DNA of 64,000 nt from Pseudeuparius sepicola (GCA_963920635.1 OY987303.1:14610175-14674174), one strand, 5' to 3'; counted from the stretch's first letter, positions 35,660-49,103 are shown. A program made the numbers and translations. Notes: generated by a model not told the origin, from the letters alone.

Positions 35660-38160
35660 TGTATATATATGTATTTTTAATATCACAAACGAGGCGCAAA
35701 TGATGAACCAAGGGCTGTAGCTGCTAAACTTTGTTGGGAGTTTGCAAGTAAAAAAAAAATTGTGCCGTGGGCGAAAATTTCCAAGGTCAAATAACAATTT
35801 AAAGGAAAGAATACAATTTGAAGTAAAATAGTGGTAATTTTTCATTGTTAACTATAGGCCCTAAATCAATTTGTTCAGTAAGCAAAGGCGTCAATCTTTT
35901 TCCTTTTATAGAAGAACGAAAGTGATAACAATTTTTTTATTGTTGATTTTAAACTGACAAAAATTCTATAATTATGTATTATAAATAAAAACACTCAACA
36001 TTCCTTAGTGACGTGGAAGTAAAAAAATATATAAGTTAGGTAGCGCTTATAAAATTTTTGCGACACACAATACAAATTACCAAGTTAGTTACCTACTGTA
36101 GCATTGTCGTCTGATATTTCGCATATCCTATAACAATTAATGGACAAATTATTCGGACTTCGGACGCAATACACACTATTGTAATTTTTGGCCAGTGTCG
36201 TACGTAAAGAGAAATGTGTCAGGGTGAGTCCAGAAACATTGTTTTCTTAAAAATATTGAAAAGTTGAAGTGTTTAATAAAGTACTAAAATGTGCCGCATG
36301 CGAAATGTTGAAGAAATTGTAAGGGCAAATAGCAAATAGTTTAAAGTATTTTTTTGTTTTTTTATACATTTTTCAAATTTTTTTCAACTCCCCATAACTA
36401 TGGCCTTGGATAACTCGTAGAGTAGAAAATTGAAAGGTTGCCCCCTTTTGGTTGCCCCCCCCCCCCCGAGTCCCTAAACATTGCTTGGAGTCGCTTATAC
36501 ATAGCTCCGCCACTGATTTCCGCCGTTCTTTTCCAATATACTTTTACAAGTTTACATTCAATGCGAAGAACTTTTTCTCGGTCAATCCTCGCCTGGTTAT
36601 ACATGGCGAAACCCCTTCCCGCCGTGAATTTTGATTACGGTGCCCACCGAAATCGATATTTGCTTAACATGAGGGCGACCGACTTCCTTAATGGCCGGCC
36701 TCGTCCGCGGGGAGTAATGGAAAAAAGTGGAGAAGGGCATCCGACAAACCCAGATATTTTATACGAAACACGGAGTTCCTTTCTCCCGACAGCGCTAATC
36801 TGGGGTGATGTATACGTTGCTGAAATGGAAAATTAAGAAGGCCAATCATGTGCTGGATGAAAACTGGGGGAGCAAGTTTTCTTGATATATGGTGTAGGAA
36901 ATGGACAGCGAGGAAAATCCGGGAGTTCGTTCTTTTCTCGTTATTAAAAATCGCCGATCACGTGTTGGTTCATGTTTAGGGGAAATTAATTTTGCTTTAT
37001 CTCCAGTATTGTCACCAATATAAGGAATATCAATTATTGTCAGACTTTAGAAAGGTCTTCATTTTTATTCTTATAAGGTCCAGTTGAACAAACTTCATCG
37101 AGTCTTATAGGCACAGACGAACTAGTAATAGAGAGAACTCTTTAGCGACATGTGTCAAAAGGAGACTCGCTTTTAATATCTTTCTAAAGAAATAAACATT
37201 GTACATTTCATTTTATTTTACGTTAATCTACCTAGCAATTAGATTGTATAAGAACCGAATTTAAGTTCAAAATACTCGTTATTTGTCGGTAATTTGAAAT
37301 GGAAACTCGCTTTTTTTTTACACATAATATGTCCTTAATGAGTTTTTTGTTGTTAAGCTATTTACTCTGTGCTAGAGTTGCTGGATTGGGAAAGTTAGGA
37401 CAATAATGTCACTTTTTAACAGAAAAAATAATTTTTCAAGAGTCACATCAATTTTGCGAGTGAAAAATAATTTGGGATATGTTCCATGGGCGTAACAAAC
37501 TTCTGACCACAGGAATCTGTATGTATTAAAGTTGGTCGGTGATGCGCGCCATCTATGAAGTGAGGAATGTACTAAACAAATAGGTTATTTGAAAAGCTCC
37601 TCCTATTCTATAACTATTACTGTTACTAAATCGTATTTGTTGACAAAATTCCCAGTTAATTATTAATTATTAGAAGTGAAAAGTGTAATGAAAATGAAGG
37701 TCACAATTAAACTGTAAGTCTTGCCAACAAATACAACTTAGTAATAAAATTGAAGATTAAGATGCGCAAATTTGTTAAAATTAATGTACTAAATTTATAT
37801 ATAATATAATCTAGAACACATCCGAACAATGTCTTCTAATGTAGGTAACCTCTGCTCTAGTTTCTGTCCAGTTCCAATAATTTTATCAGCTAATGAAGAT
37901 TGCGTGGCCTGCATAAATTACTACTACTTTTTATAAATAGTTTATTGGTGGTTGTTGATGTTGTGCACTAGGATTTGGGGTTAGTTTTTAATCTAAAATA
38001 CGAGATAAAATATATCTTATTACGCAGATACTTAATTATCATTATTATAATCCATTTACTCGTATTCTGTAGGACACCTCCTTGGCTCTTTTCTCTATTC
38101 TATAATAATAATTCTGCAGAACATTTTGTATTACTGAAGTCAAGTGAAATAATTCCCAGA
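35660..38160. other. Intronic DNA with one GC-richer islet
   Basis: 36440-36840 is less AT-rich and carries a 132-codon plus-strand frame with no recognised domain. It starts beside a lone hAT-like end (TAGCTCCGCCACTG near 36503) and a poly-C run. It could be repeat-derived or conserved non-coding DNA; I do not call a gene. Confidence 0.4.
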
Positions 38161-38168
38161 GCTTTTAC

Positions 38169-40722
38169 CAGGGACCCTTTAAAATAAGGGGACCCAGCAT
38201 GTCACAGTCTATCGCATAGGAAGAGTGAAGCCTTGAGGGGAAGTTTGTTTTTTATATACTCCAAGGAGACCACAAGGGGGCTTGTACTAGGTTATGTTAT
38301 ATGCCAGTGTCCAAGTGCCATCAGGTTTTATGTGACATGCCAGTGCCATAGATTCTAAAGGGGGCAAAATATTTCCCATCATAATTCACATCCAACTTTC
38401 GAATTTTACAGAATAAAAATGACTTGGAATATTTACCTATGGCTGTCTCGTTATAAAATAATGAATTTAGTTATAAACGTGATCTAAAAATCTTAGAAAG
38501 TTAAGTACCTACCTTTATTATATAGTTCTTATAACAAGAAACGTTTGAAAAAAATAATAGCGTATAAAAGTTCCCATTGAATTGATGCCTGTTTAATAGA
38601 ATTTTGAATTTGATATATACATGTATAATATTTCATTATGAGCTTCTAAGAGTATAAATAGTAAAATTCAATTTAAAAAATATGTATATTGAACACTCAT
38701 ACAAACAAATAAAGCTGAGGTTGAACATATTATATGACTAATCTAATAAATACAATTTTTACATTTTTATTTATAAAACTATACTTAATTTCCTGTCTTT
38801 ACGCACATGCGTGTTATCAGCTGTTTATCAAATTATACAAATTGATTTATTGAGAATGGGAAATCCCGAAACCGAAGATAGGGGGGACCAAAATATGTAT
38901 TGAGGCCAACATGCCTTATAGAAATGTTGTTTGAAGTTCTTTTTTTGGAATTGAATTATGGCTACATCTCCCAAAATAATGAAGCTGCTGAACTGAACTG
39001 CTGTGTTTTGGGGATGGAGATATGGAGAATAAGCTGAAAGTGTCAATTTCGCCGTATCTCACAGAGGGCGCCACCTGCGCTGTTTTTGGAACGTGCTTTT
39101 ACTCGTAACTTTTTGGTCTGGCAGGTAGGTCCATCATTTTAGTGCATCTTTTTATTCTGCAACAAAAAGGCAAAAGAAAAAAATCTATGAACAATGGGGA
39201 TGGAACGGATTGAACTCGAAAAAATTTGGACACCTTATTTCAAGAAAACCAATGGTGTGTTGTCCCATGCCCATTTGGCGTTTTTTTCTTCATTTTGAAT
39301 GTACAATTATTAATCTGGTTTGCTCTACTTTAACGGTTGACACTATCAAAACACAAAATTCCCCACAACTTTCATTTGAAACGTTTTTTTCTATGTTGAA
39401 AAATTAAAAAGTTAATGGGGTGGGATTCTTCCTTGACACACCCTGTACATATATTTGGTTATGTGGATATATTTATTGTCTGAAATATGAAATTACCTTT
39501 TCCTACTAGGTTCACCAGTGTCGGCTTCAGACTCAGGTGTGCATTCAGAGGTAATCGAAAGCAAGTTCTTTTGTCCCAATGGTGACTTAACTCTGAAAGT
39601 AGTAGTGTTTATAAATGTGTCGTTCAATTTATTTTCTTAATTCTAGAAATGATTTACCTTCTTCTTGTGGACTCAGCAACATATGCATTCGAATCATTTT
39701 TGAGTTTCCCAATTTCCAGAAACTCAGTTGTTTCGGTTAAAGGTAATGCACCTTTTTTCAAGTGCCTTCGGCCTGAAGGATTGTTAATAAAATCGCAGGC
39801 ACGAAAATGGTCAGAGCAAATTAATACTCTCTTGGATAAAGAGGCCTCCTCTAGTCCCAATAATTTTAACCAGATTTTTCCTGTATCACCTTTAGGAATA
39901 CTACAATTTCCATTACGTGGGCATTACCTGTATAGTTAGTTCCAAACAAAAATGGTATTTCATACATTTTAAATTATTAAGCAGGTAGCTTCAGTCAGGT
40001 CTTCACTTTATTACCCACAGCATTCTACAAAGTTTTTGAAAGACTTTATCATACTAGTTTATTTTAAGTTTGTGAGGTACCCTTGGGAGACAAATAAAAT
40101 TAAAAAAAAATGTAAGGACTAATGAACACCGAGAAATTACATTATTAGAACTATTAGACATAATCTTGTTAGTCCATCCCGAAATCTGTGAAAGTTCTTT
40201 GGGTAGATGCATTTCAACAAGGGAAGAAAGTTCAATTATACATATTACAAATGGATTGAGGAACCTGGTAGCATGGTGCATTAGCGACAAATTGTAAATA
40301 AGTATAAACTTTATTTTACGGCCTGATTAAACGTACCTACTTTCCTGACTAGAAACACGCCACTGAAAATTGTTGTAATCTGTACTCTAGAACTACATCG
40401 ATTCTTACCTGTGGAAAGTTAAGTGGGGGTGCTTATAATTAAGCTTTTTGCAAAATCTGCACTGATTTACCATATTTCTACTTAAACTCGCTGGAAATCA
40501 ATGTAAATTATAAAATAATTTTTGATTTATTTGGCACTTGCCATATTCCGTGTTTGTAGACACCACATTGTCAAGTCTAATTCATGGAAACCATTATTAA
40601 TTTTTACTAACAATCAAAGTACCTGTTATATTCTTAGATTCTCCAATAAAATGGCATAGTTGGCACCACTGAGACCATTTGGAAAGTATAATGCTGGGTC
40701 CCCTTATTTTAAAGGGTCCCTG
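38169..40722 (-). mobile_element. P-element-like transposon, internally degraded, perfect 8-bp duplication
   Basis: Ends CAGGGACCCTTTAAAATAAG (left) and the complement at the right form inverted repeats of about 32 bp. A perfect direct repeat GCTTTTAC flanks it (38161-38168, 40723-40730). A THAP-domain relic lies inside on the minus strand. About 32-bp TIRs, an 8-bp duplication and a THAP domain together fit the P superfamily; hAT also makes 8-bp duplications and remains the alternative. An inserted repeat with an ACACCCTGTA end lies near 39440. Confidence 0.88.
39654..39935 (-). pseudogene. THAP DNA-binding domain relic of P-like transposase
   Basis: Minus-strand reading from about 39915: CPRNGNCSIPKGDTGKIWLK, LLGLEEASLSKRV, LICSDHFRACDF, then RRHLKKGALPLTE. 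The C..H pair (ICSDHF) and the RR.LKKGA(V/L)P ending are typical of THAP zinc fingers, which form the N-terminal DNA-binding domain of P-element transposases. Only the second half of the finger is clear; the first Cys pair is doubtful. No catalytic domain is left. It sits within the element 38169-40722, consistent with minus-strand coding. Confidence 0.8.
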
Positions 40723-42128
40723 GCTTTTACACTTCTTGCTAGCTTGTGCGCTAAACGCGCTAAACCATAAATATTAGTGGCGTCATATCAGGTATTTGGT
40801 TATTCTAATAATCGGGCAGCTGCAACTAATGCATGAAAACTAATGTGCAATATTTTACATTTTTCTTTTGAATTATTTTAAAGTTGAAATGACAGTCAGT
40901 TTTTTAGTGTCATATTTTCATGCTGCTGTTTTTATTTTGTCAACTCAAAACTTAAACTATTCGATAATGTTATTCATATTTACGCGTAAGAAGTTTTCTT
41001 ATCGTGGGCAATCAGACACACACTGTTCCAGTTTCCTATTATAAAAAAACTCCGCCCATGAGTTCTCCTCATTTTTCTTTAATTTCACATAAATCATAAC
41101 CCAAACACAAAAAATCTCTAATTTGACAAAGAGTTTCTATGGAAATCTAAAATTTTTGCGGGGGACAAAAGATAGAAAATAATCTAGCTATCTCTATAAT
41201 GCCCATAATCGGCAAATAATGACACTAATGACTTTATTGTCCCAACTCTCTCTATCCAGGAACCCTACTCTGTGCTATAGGTCTTTTTGCTTGTCATGAA
41301 TCGTTTAGTTCATTCTTGTCGTTGGGTACTTGTAAGGAGAACATAACCGTGAAAGAGCGGCCCCTTGCTTTTCCTTTTTCTTACAAAAGCGCATCAAGAT
41401 TTAGTTATAAAGTTTAAAGATATTAAGAAACGTCAACAAGGGATAAATAAGAACCAACAACTTACCCCTCAGTTTGGTGGCTCAACACGCATACTGAATC
41501 TGTAAATATGTTGGATCTGACTCATGCCCCCCATCTGTTGTGGTTATACGCTTGTGTTCCTTTTACCCTCCCTTGAAATAAGGTCCTGGGGGCATCAAAG
41601 TGTTTAGTGCCGAACCCTGCCACAAAATAAATTGCATAATAAAGGGGTGAGCATATATCTACGGGAACTCTTACAAATTCTCCAGCCACCGTCCTGCAAA
41701 TCGATACCCAGAGAGTCATAAACAGCTTAGTCCCGTACGTAGAGCCTTGTAGCCTTCATTTTTAGCGTTCTATTTTTAAGGGCCGGTAAACGTCGGGGTT
41801 TATCCCGTTTTAGTGCCGCCACTGACTCGAATTTTACGAGGGGAGGGCAGATTTCGGGCGCTTTTTACTGGGGGAATAAATTGCCGGTTGCTTGGAAATC
41901 CCCAAAGTTTATTCGAAAGCGAAGGAAGAGCGCCATTAAACATGAAAAATGATATAGGTATACGCATGGTACGCTCTTCCAGGTTGCTCGTGTCGCTATT
42001 TATTGGTGGGCGTATCTTGTCGTCCTAACCAATGACAACATAATGGTTATTTGTGGGTGTTTTGTTCAACTTTGTGTTTAATCGACAAAATGTAATTACC
42101 AATCAAAAATTGTTTATTGCGTTTTTTC

Positions 42129-43142
42129 CAGGGACTCTTTAAAATAAGGGGACGCAGCATGTCACAGTCTATCACATAGGAAAAGTAAAGCCTTGTTTTC
42201 TGTATATCTCCAAGGAGACCACATAAGTGGGCTGGTACAAGGTTATGTTATATGTCAGTGTCCAACTGCCATCAGGTTTTATGTGACATGCCATTGCCAT
42301 AGATTCCAAAGGAGGCAAAATATTTCCCATCATAGTTCACAATTTTTAAGTTTCCTAACTTCCAGATAGTCAATTAAAGGTAATGCGGCCGACTGTAGTA
42401 GTCCCAATAATTGCAACCAGATTTTTCTTGTCTCACCTTTAGTAATCTTACAATTCCCATTACGTGGGCATTACGTATAAGTAAGTAGTTCAAAACAAAA
42501 ATGGTATTTCCTAAATTTTAAATTATTAAGCAGGTAGCTTCAGTCAGGTCTTTTTTTTAACAGTTTTTATCTACAACTATAAGTTTATTTTACGTTTGTG
42601 AGGTACCTTGGAAGATAAATAAAATTACAAAAATGAGCACCGAGAAAAACTACACGATTGGAACTAAGTACAAGACCTAATCTTATTAGTCCATCCCAAA
42701 ATCTGTGAAAGTTCTTTGGGTAGATACATTCAACAAGGGAAGAAAGTTCAAGTACACATATTATTACAAATGGATTCAGGAACCTGGGAACAAGGTGCAA
42801 TAGCGACAAATTCTCAAATAAGCAAAATCGGCACTGACTTACCATACTTATATTACTTAAATTCCTGGAAATAATTGCAGGAAACCAAATTCAAATATAA
42901 AATAAATTTGATTCATTTGGCACTTGCCATATTCTGTGTTTGTTGACAGAACATTGTCAAGCCTAATTTTTCGAAATCATGGAAACCATTATTAATTTTT
43001 ACTAACAATCAAAGTACCTGTTATATTCATAGTTCTCAAAAAAGAGGCATACTTGGCATCATTGAGACCATTAGAATGGGGAAAGAAACGGCCTCACTTT
43101 GGAAAGTATAATGCTGGGTCCCTTTACTTTAAAGGGTCCCTG
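42129..43142 (-). mobile_element. Second P-like element, deletion derivative, perfect 8-bp duplication
   Basis: It has the same ends as 38169-40722 and long collinear similarity to its outer parts (for example 42150-42340 with 38190-38380, and 42700-42800 with 40190-40280), but the middle is lost. Target duplication GTTTTTTC at 42121-42128 and 43143-43150. Only traces of the THAP segment remain near 42400-42470. It is an internally deleted relative about 4 kb from its longer copy. Confidence 0.93.
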
Positions 43143-43219
43143 GTTTTTTCTGATAACTTATATATTGTGCGTCTTGAAGCCAACCTGTCGTGAATGCTGG
43201 CACTTTAAAACGTAGTGAA

Positions 43220-44365
43220 AATTATGTTTTATGGAGGACGCCACCTACGCTGTAGTTCAGCTATGCGTTCGACACAGGACACAGCGATGAAAATATTTAA
43301 TTTTCTAATTTCTGTTTTCGAGTGAAATGCCAGCAACAGTACCTACACGGGTTTATCACCTGCATTCGTTTTGGACCGGCCATCCGGATTTTTATTTGCG
43401 AACGTCACGCCTGCCAACAGTCCGAGCCTATGTTTGCCTGGTATATTGATCAGTGGAAAAACATATTTTGCATCTATATCTAGGACGCGGATTTTTAGTG
43501 TTCGGTAAAGTGACACCCATACGTGGGCTATTTTTGGACTGATAATACCTACTAGGGTTTATTTTTAGTAAAAATGGAAATAATAAAATGAAATCATGCC
43601 ACTCAGTTTTACATCCTAGGCCATTTATACAGTGTGACGAAATATTGAAGACAGGTATTCAAAAGGTGTGTCAGTGTTGGCTCATTCTACATAAATCCAT
43701 TGAATAACTTAATCAATGATAAAACGAATTTATTTTTATACAGGGTGATTCACCGGGTTTATATCTCTGCAAATAAATGAGATATTCAGTTCCGGCTGGT
43801 AGAGCTCGCCGAAGACTTCATTTGTAGGCTGAAATTGAATTTTTCCAATGCAAATTGTAGATGGCGCTGCGATTGAAAGAAATTTTTCGTCCGCAGTGAT
43901 CTTGACAAGCGGTCCATCCGAATTGCCCTTCAATTGTAAACAGATTACGAGCTATAAACAAATTTTGAAACATTAATCGTTAAGTTATCGCAATTTAAAG
44001 TTGGTAGTGCATGCATGTGAAAAATCTGTAGTAGATAATTTCCAAAACTAAATACGATGGACTAATTTGTTGAGGAGTTCTTAGAACTATCCTAGTAGAT
44101 TTGTCATTTTAAACGCACAATGATCAGTTTTATTTATTACATAATTGTGTTTTGCTCTCACCTGCATAAGCTGTTTCTTTTTTAATTTAATTAATTTGTT
44201 TATATAATCGCGTCAAGTTAACAGGTACGAAATTCTAGGTGAATATTTCTGGTTTTTTAGTTTTTTGTGGTATTTTTATTTTACGTTTCGTTACTAGAAA
44301 AGTTTGACATGAATAAGTTTATTTTCAAACCCTATCTACTTGTTTGTATATGTACCTGCGCAACA
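43220..44365. repeat. Fragments of dispersed ACAGGGTG-ended and GCGCCCTCTG repeats
   Basis: An ACAGGGTGATTC end lies near 43740 without a partner. Words around GACGCCACCT...GCTGT (near 43225) recur near 39068, 44610 and 63200, defining a dispersed repeat family of a few hundred bases. Confidence 0.55.
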
Positions 44366-44520
44366 AAATGTACTTTTGTTTCATAACAATAAAATCGACC
44401 ATTTGCATTGAATTCGAAATTTTTTTTAACACTGTTTAAAAAACAATAATGTTCGTTCGGTTTTAGCCAATTTCAAGGCAAATGGTTGATTCTATCTTTA
44501 TGAAACAACAGTACACTTTT
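44366..44520. repeat. 155-bp inverted repeat, probable MITE
   Basis: The arms share GTTTCATAA, AACCATTTGC (GACC in one arm) and flanking bases in inverted order, with an AT-rich loop at about 44415-44470. No ORF. Confidence 0.65.
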
Positions 44521-44539
44521 TTTGAAAAATGAAGATATG

Positions 44540-44765
44540 CACTAAGAGACTTGCAAGACCAAAAAGATAATCTCAAACAAGTAGTGTAGTCCAAAAACAG
44601 CGCAAGTGGCGCCCTCTGCGAGGTACGTAGAAATTGAAATCATCAGCTTATTTTCCGCTCCAAAAAACACAGCAGTGTCATATATTTCAGTTCAGTAGCT
44701 TGATTATTTTGAGAGATATAGGCATAATTCTTAAAAAACAAGAACTTCAACACCCTGTATTTCAG
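44540..44765. repeat. Dispersed repeat, related copies near 38.9 and 63.2 kb
   Basis: AGCGCAAGTG(G/A)C...CCTCTG(C/T)GAGGTA and CTTATTTTCC(G/A)..CCAAAAAACAC words match 63200-63300 in the same order and the complement of about 38900-39090. It ends near ACACCCTGTA. Confidence 0.7.
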
Positions 44766-45970
44766 TCAAGCGTTTAAGAAAAAACAAACTTATATGATAA
44801 ACTGGCATTTTTTAAGCACGAGATACCCGCACACTGATTTCTTAAGTATAAATGTAGATAAATGTAGATAAGAATTTCAGTGAAATCTAAAACGCTCCTA
44901 AAATTTTTTTGGTCTTTCATTTCATATTCCTTCGGTTATTTTTTTTTTGTTATTGCAATAACTTTTGTCACGAGGTCCACAAATTCAAGTTAATAAATTT
45001 GAAAATTAAATATTTCACAAACGATAAAGTATTAAAGTTTTATAATATCGTTTTAACCTTAATAACAATGTAAAAATATATAGAATGTTACGTTTAAAAA
45101 GTATAAGTTTAGTTAGCATCTTTAAAACTCCTTGTACTACGTCACCCCTGATAATCACATGAGATTCGCAGGAAAGTTTCCTTAAACTTTTGTGTATTTA
45201 CCATTTTTTTCTAGGGCGAAAAATATCAAAATTAAGGGGGTGAATTTTCTGTACGGTGTAGCTTAGTCAAATATTCTCGCATGGCTTCGGAAAATAAAAG
45301 TAAATAAAAGCAGCCCAAGAGCCAGCTTTTAGCTTCAGTTAGAACACATATGTTTCAATTTCCTGTTTAAATATTGTACAGAAAGATTGAATCCTAAAAT
45401 ACATATTCGTAGAATTTGTATTTCTCCCATTTTTGTACAAATTGTTGGAATCTCCATAGACCGACAAGCCAATTGGTACATTACATGCTGATTGATTGTA
45501 AGATTATTTCATCCATCTGATTCTGTTTGACAAACGAAAACTATAGATTTCTATGCGAATGTTTGAAATTCAATTTGAAAATAAACGTATTGTTTGACTG
45601 GTGTTTCTATGTCTTAGTTTACTTTGCATGTTTCAGTTTCTTCTTTAAATATTTGTATAAAGGGTTTAGGCATTAAAAGTTATGCACGCTTTTAATATTT
45701 CTTGATCCTTCTATTTCTCACATCTATGTCAGTAATTAAAGTATATGATATTTCTATAGAATAACGCAGTTCTCGCGTTTCCAAAACATTGATATATTGT
45801 AGATATATTAATAATTCACCCATTTTTTTATGAGCTTCATCAATAAACCTCTGCTTAAAGTGCACATAATATTATAGCGTCTCTCTATCCCGTTTAAATA
45901 TATACCTATACAGCTACAAAGAGTTACTTAGCATTGCCAATTCTCTTTTGTGTTGCAACGTGCAAACCAG

Positions 45971-46046
45971 CCTGGATAAGCTACATCCGCATGACGCGAC
46001 CATGAGACCAAATGAGCTAGCTGGTATGCGGATAGTAGCTATCCGG
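45971..46046. ncRNA. Structured hairpin element, possible ncRNA or SINE head
   Basis: Arms CCTGGATAAGCTACATCCGC and GCGGATAGTAGCTATCCGGG pair over about 21 bp with single-base bulges around a 32-base loop, in a locally GC-richer block (45960-46120) set in AT-rich DNA. No A/B boxes and no match to an RNA family that I know. It may be the 5' part of an unrecognised SINE. Confidence 0.4.
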
Positions 46047-46119
46047 GTTAACCAAACCTAAGCCAGGCAAGGGTCTATTAACAGTACAGGGCGCTTTGGG
46101 CCGCTCAGTCGCCTCCAAT

Positions 46120-48300
46120 TATCCTTAAATATATACCTACCTACCTACACAGACTATATTGCATTATATCGATCCAGGGGAAGACGGAGGAGTTTTAAAA
46201 AAAGCGCAGAACAACTATTTATTTCCAAGCTAGAGTTTTGCATTGGCAGCTTTGATGGATATATTATGTGTATTATGCAATGTGAGATAATTAATTAAAT
46301 TTCTGTAATTTGGACATACCTACGTTAGATTGGTACGGTGTAGATGATTGATTATAGTACTGGTTTGTTCTCCACCACCAATACCTACTGAGGCCTAAAA
46401 CCTATGTCATTATGGTCATGTTATGGTTATGTTGTTTTACTAATAGGAATTCGATCTGTAACGTTATGTGAACATATGGTAAAATGGCTATGGAAGAGGG
46501 AGGAGTAGATTCGGTACTTCTGTCAGTATTTTTGGGAATAGTGAGTACATTTCTGTAAGGACTGTTGGATACTTGGAAAAAAGCAATTATTACCTAGTAG
46601 AAACAGCACTAACTAAGGAGTTAATGACGGATTCTTGTTTTTGGTGATGGTGGGAGAGCCCATTAATATAATGTGCAGGTATTTGTTATGGATTTGTTCC
46701 AACAGAAAGTTTTTAACTGATCAGAGTCAGTCAAATGACAAGGAATGTGTCAGAAACAGTCAGAGAATTTAAATTCATCATCCAATGAGATTGACACTCT
46801 GGTGATTCTTGTTGGAATAGGCTTTATATATTTCTTAGTGACTGTCGAAACATTCTTCGCAAACTCGCAAGTTGAATTTCTCTGCATTTAGATTTCTACT
46901 TCTGTCATCGATCCTATCTTTCTATCACAACTAGTTCGCTGGTCGTCAGTTGATCGGGAGTGCATACCGACATCGATCGCAGTCATCTGTTTCAATGGGT
47001 TGGAAAAACGGTTCGTTCCCGGAGCGCATTGATTCCGGTTTTATCGGTGTTTATAGCAACAAAAGGCCGAAGCTGCTGATAAATGGGAGGGTCGGCCTCG
47101 GCTTGCCCGTATTTGCGTTTTTCAGTTCATTCTGCCGTGTTCGGTTGGGCCAGATATCTAGAAATATCCCCGTTCTAATTTTGGAAGATATTCGGCGGGA
47201 AGGGCGTTTAACGATTGGGGATAGATAAGGAATTTGCATTTATGTATAGACTTGAAGCACAATTGAAATTCTTGAAGCCAGAAAGAAGACCTTTATGTTA
47301 AGAAGTTTTTCTGTTTATTTTGGCGAGAAAATTGGCTTCGCAGACATCATACTTTTTGGTTCAATTATCGCAGGGCAAAGTGTTTGAATAAATCATAGTG
47401 ACATAATAGGAACAGAAAATAGCTACGCTTATTGTGAGTTATACATCTAAGTTATAACAAAACAGCTCTGTGTCAAATCTGTAGCTGTAGCAAAATTTGA
47501 ATAAAATACATTCCCGTTTTCATCGTTTTTGGTATAAAAATAACTAATGTGGCGGAACATATTAAAACAGTGTATATTAAAGAAGCTGACACGAAATATT
47601 TTCCAAATGAAACACATAAAATCTCGGTGAAAGAAGCTTTCTGATGCGAACCTATATTTTCTGCGATATTTCGCTTCAAAAGAATATTCCTGTGACCCAG
47701 AAACATAATTGCCGCATAATGGTAGTTCGAATCCCGACATCCCCTAAAGGCCCTAACAGGTCACATTTCCCCCGCCTTTAGGCATATAGCAGCTTTATTA
47801 GTTGCTTTGTGATCACGCAGCGTACCATATTTTGTGGAGTCTACTAAGACATTGAACGCACTTGCTGGACATTCTTGGAAATGAAATACAATTAAAAACT
47901 CGCGCTGTAGCTGCTACAGGAGTATATTAGCCACTATACGAAGAATCTTAAGTGAAAGTGTCGAGTTACAAGCTCTAAACAATGGTGATGACGAAGTAAA
48001 ATTTAGTTCTCCTAAAAAACGCAAGGCAATATGTACAAAAACCAACATACAATTTCAAGGTAAATTGTTAATAGTAGTTCCGATAACAAAACTTTATTGG
48101 GGTATTCTTTTTTTGGAATTCTATCTCAACCAATATCGTATACTGGCTCTAAGTAGGAGTGGGATTATTTTGAGAGACAGCATTACCTATTTTTTTCTAA
48201 CAATTTGTCAAAGTTGATTTGAAGTCTCTTGTAGGTATCTACAAAATATAGATAAAATATGTTCCAGTATATAATACCAGGGGTAACATAACAAGTGGTG
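46120..48300. other. Intronic DNA with a GC-richer islet at 46.93-47.23 kb
   Basis: No gene recognised. 46930-47230 is GC-richer and open for 92 codons on plus and 62 on minus, without motifs; it is a candidate for conserved non-coding DNA. A B-box-like GTTCGAATCC at about 47727 has no A-box partner. Confidence 0.4.
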
Positions 48301-48350
48301 TGTCTATTATCGATAATATATTTCGTTAATTTTACGAATTATAACCCTAA

Positions 48351-48545
48351 AGCGCTATTTTGCCCATTAGCAAAACCACTCGTACAAATTGGGCTTTTAT
48401 TTTCAGAGATAAAATCCCTCGAGCTTCGCTATCGGGATTTTATCAGAAAATAAAAGACCAATCTTCTCGTGATCTTTCTAGGTAAAATAGCGTTTTCGAA
48501 AAAAATATCGATAACATTTCCGGCACTTGTGATATTACATACGAT
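48351..48545. repeat. Inverted-repeat MITE, copy 1
   Basis: It opens AGCGCTATTTTGCC and closes with TAAAATAGCG. Inside is a strong hairpin (TTTTATTTTC...GATAAAATCCC against GGGATTTTATC...GAAAATAAAA, about 48398-48455). It is repeated with an internal deletion at 49104-49270. Confidence 0.75.
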
Positions 48546-48624
48546 TATTTCCCTCATACTGCTTGCATCCAATAAAGTAGCTCCTTCCATAAAAATCCAA
48601 CCAATCATATGCCTCTGCTAGCGA

Positions 48625-48691
48625 TAATTGCACTAGTGCAAATTACCGCGGTAATACCACTAGTGCAATTACCACTTCGTTGCTTAGCAAC
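48625..48691. promoter_or_regulatory. Nested palindromes and RFX-like half-sites
   Basis: The 14-bp arms TAATTGCACTAGTG and CACTAGTGCAATTA enclose the palindrome ATTACCGCGGTAAT. Directly after lies GTTGCTTAGCAAC (48679-48691), two inverted GTTGC half-sites resembling an X-box. Regulatory meaning is inference. Confidence 0.4.
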
Positions 48692-49103
48692 CGCGAATCT
48701 GTTCGATACAAACACGTACTTCTTAAAATTGGTGTTTTACACTGTTCTAAATTATACAGCTAATAAATTTTTTTGCGGTATTATTAAGCATTTTATCAAT
48801 GAATTTATATAACTTTTACACTGCTAAATTGTTCTTATTAGACCTCGGTCTCCGCTTAAATTTATGACACACATTCAGAAAATAAACCAACTCTGACAGG
48901 GTGCAGGTGTAATCGCATTTGCCTTGGATATCCAAGCGTCATGTTTGTTTACTCCAATGCTACAGTCGAAGCAGCTGTCAATAAACTCGTTCAAAATGAG
49001 TCGTTTTGGAAATGTAAACATAGAAATAATCAATACAGAAATTATTAAATCGTATTCGTGAAATAATCTAGACAAATACCACTCGTGCCGGAAATTTTTC
49101 TCA

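Noticed and set aside
36438..36836. 132-codon plus-strand frame as a gene
   Set aside because: No recognised domain, starts in a poly-C/hAT-like end, and overlaps other frames; noted only as a GC-richer islet.
47700..47760. tRNA or SINE from a B-box-like GTTCGAATCC
   Set aside because: No A-box at the right distance upstream and no cloverleaf.
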